From Candidatus Eiseniibacteriota bacterium (GTDB lineage: Bacteria; Eisenbacteria; RBG-16-71-46), in NCBI GenBank assembly GCA_903921835.1, contig CAIXRL010000049.1, positions 1 through 17,986 of the forward strand: 17,986 bases of DNA, in the 5' to 3' direction. Below the pieces are notes generated by a model. It searched no databases, was not told the origin of the DNA, and saw only the letters and a program-made list of their open reading frames with translations. The position numbers and the translations under genes are program-made. This document shows positions 16,689 to 17,986 of this stretch, piece by piece. The first letter of the stretch is position 1. Each line of letters begins with the position of its first letter.

Positions 16689-16715
16689 CGTCGCGGTCGC
16701 GGCGCGGACGCCGCC

Positions 16716-17986
16716 TCAGGAGCCTTTCGCACCGGGCGTCGCGAGCAGCTCGCGCGCCTGGCGCCGGGTGGGGTCCGTCACCCGCTCGCCCGCCAGCATG
16801 CGGGCCAGCTCCTCGATCCGGTCCTGCTCCCCGAGGACCGCAACCCGTGCACGGGTGCGGCCGTTCGCGACGCTCTTGGACACGGCGAAGTGACGGCTCC
16901 CCAACGCGGCGATCATGGGCAGGTGGGTGACGCAAATGACCTGGCGGTGCTCGGCCAGGCGCCGGAGGCGCTCTCCGACGGCCTGTGCAACGGCACCACC
17001 GATTCCTGAATCTACTTCGTCGAATACCAGAAGGTCAACGCGATCACGGGCTTGCAGGGCGCACTTGAGCGCCAGCATGACCCGGGACAGTTCCCCTCCC
17101 GATGCGATCTTCTGCAACGGGCGGCCCGGTTCGCCCGGATTCGGCGTGAACTGCAGCAGCACGTCGTCCAGCCCGTACGGTCCCGGCCGGCCCTCGGCGC
17201 CGGGCAGCACCTCGAACGCGATCGCAGCGTGCGGAAGACCCAGAGGCGCCAGTTCGCGCGTCAGCGCCGCCGACCACTCCCGGGCTGCCTTCTTGCGCCC
17301 GCTCGTCAACGCCTTGCCCCGGGCCATGCACGTGCGCTCGGCCTCCAGGAGCCGGGCGGTGGCGCGTTCGAGCGCGCCGTCGGCGTCCTCGCCCGCGCCG
17401 AGCTCGGCGCGCAACTCCTCGCGCCAGCGCAGCAGCTCGGCCACGGGGCGGCGGTACTTGCGCACGAGCCGCGCGTAGAGGTCGCGCCGGGCCTCCACCG
17501 CGTCGAGCGCCGCGGGATCGGCCTCGAGCTGGTCGAGGTAGCGCGCGAGCGTGCGCGCGGAGTCCTCGGCGGCGATGGCCGCCTCCTGCACCGGCGCGAG
17601 CACGTCCTCGAGGCTCGCGTCCAGCGCCGCCGCCTGCTCGAGCGCATGACGTGCCGCGCCCAGCGAGGCGCTCGCCGCGCCCTCGCCCTCGGAGAGCCGT
17701 TCGAGCGCGCTGCTGGCCAGTTCGCGCAGGCGGTCCGCGTGCGCGAGGCGCGCCGCGTCCGTGGCCAGCGTCTCCTCCTCGCCCTCGGCCAGGCGCGCCT
17801 CGTCCAGCTCGGAGGCCGCAGAGGCGAGGTAGTCGCGGCGCTCGGCGAAGGTCGCGAGCGAGTCGCGCAGCCGCCCGAGGTCGCCACCGGCCTCGCGCAG
17901 CGCGGCGAGCGCGTCGCCGTACGCGGCGCGCTCGGCGTCGAGGCCTGCGAGCCGGTCGAGCGTCGCGAGCGCCGCGCCCTCGCGCA
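16716..17986 (-). CDS. recN: DNA repair protein RecN (N-terminus outside window)
   Basis: 423 C-terminal residues are visible; the frame is open to the window edge, and RecN is usually about 550-570 long. The first roughly 240 visible residues are Ala/Arg/Glu/Leu-rich coiled coil, as in SMC-like proteins. The C-terminal ATPase half has the ABC signature ASGGELSR (294-301 of the visible part), Walker B LLVFDEVD (318-325) followed by SGIGG, and the switch histidine in VTHLP. The Walker A half lies outside. RecN acts early in repair of double-strand breaks with RecA. The short gap to trpE suggests a shared transcript. Confidence 0.95.
   Translation of the reverse strand, partial: REGAALATLDRLAGLDAERAAYGDALAALREAGGDLGRLRDSLATFAERRDYLASAASELDEARLAEGEEETLATDAARLAHADRLRELASSALERLSEGEGAASASLGAARHALEQAAALDASLEDVLAPVQEAAIAAEDSARTLARYLDQLEADPAALDAVEARRDLYARLVRKYRRPVAELLRWREELRAELGAGEDADGALERATARLLEAERTCMARGKALTSGRKKAAREWSAALTRELAPLGLPHAAIAFEVLPGAEGRPGPYGLDDVLLQFTPNPGEPGRPLQKIASGGELSRVMLALKCALQARDRVDLLVFDEVDSGIGGAVAQAVGERLRRLAEHRQVICVTHLPMIAALGSRHFAVSKSVANGRTRARVAVLGEQDRIEELARMLAGERVTDPTRRQARELLATPGAKGS

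Noticed and set aside
16689..16715. trp leader peptide or attenuator before trpE
   Set aside because: Only 27 bases are available, with no Trp codons in a short frame and no terminator or antiterminator pair.

Overview
The window is about 18 kb of very GC-rich bacterial chromosome (my estimate is near 70 percent GC by eye, not counted). Genes are tightly packed, often with 4-base start/stop overlaps. All but one protein gene lie on the minus strand. The gene content (a sigma-54 activator, nucleotide-sugar enzymes of the O-antigen type, a UbiE/MenG methyltransferase, RecN and a chromosomal trp operon) suggests an uncultured, Gram-negative-type, free-living bacterium. I cannot name the phylum from this stretch. 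No transposase, integrase, plasmid or phage gene, and no CRISPR array, is visible.

Layout from left to right. (1) Positions 1-2688, minus: a two-component pair. A GAF-PAS histidine kinase overlaps by 4 bases an NtrC-type sigma-54 response regulator that is cut by the window edge. (2) 2689-2821: a short gap with three perfect stem-loops. (3) 2822-5806, minus: oxidoreductase, hexapeptide acyltransferase and DegT-type aminotransferase, in the gene order of Bordetella wlbABC / Pseudomonas wbpB-D-E. These steps convert UDP-GlcNAc-uronate to its 2,3-diacetamido form. A sigma-70-like promoter precedes them. (4) 6062-7078, minus: a GAF-GGDEF diguanylate cyclase behind a well-matched sigma-54 -24/-12 promoter. 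(5) 7151-8173, minus: a UbiE/MenG-type methyltransferase with an extra C-terminal membrane hairpin. (6) 8209-8285, minus: tRNA-Arg(CCG) with encoded CCA. (7) 8286-8735: a 450-base gap holding a 188-base near-complete palindrome, an extended -10 on its edge, a tandem 8-base repeat and a second sigma-54-like promoter. (8) 8736-10202, plus: a nitronate monooxygenase-like flavoprotein that seems to lack any AUG, GUG or UUG start. (9) 10203-10343: a strong bidirectional hairpin region. (10) 10344-16688, minus: trpE-trpG-trpD-(zinc-ribbon RDD membrane protein)-trpC-trpF-trpB. trpA is absent, and the operon sits 27 bases after recN (16716 to the window end).

How the parts fit. The trp genes cover chorismate to indole plus the TrpB half of tryptophan synthase; the alpha subunit must be encoded elsewhere, be replaced, or be missing. 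Two sigma-54-like promoters and a sigma-54 activator in the same window hint at a local regulon linking the two-component system, cyclic-di-GMP synthesis and the flavoprotein, but this is inference. The least explained items are the 188-base palindrome between the tRNA and the flavoprotein gene, the cysteine-rich insert in the kinase GAF region, and the RDD protein inside the trp operon.
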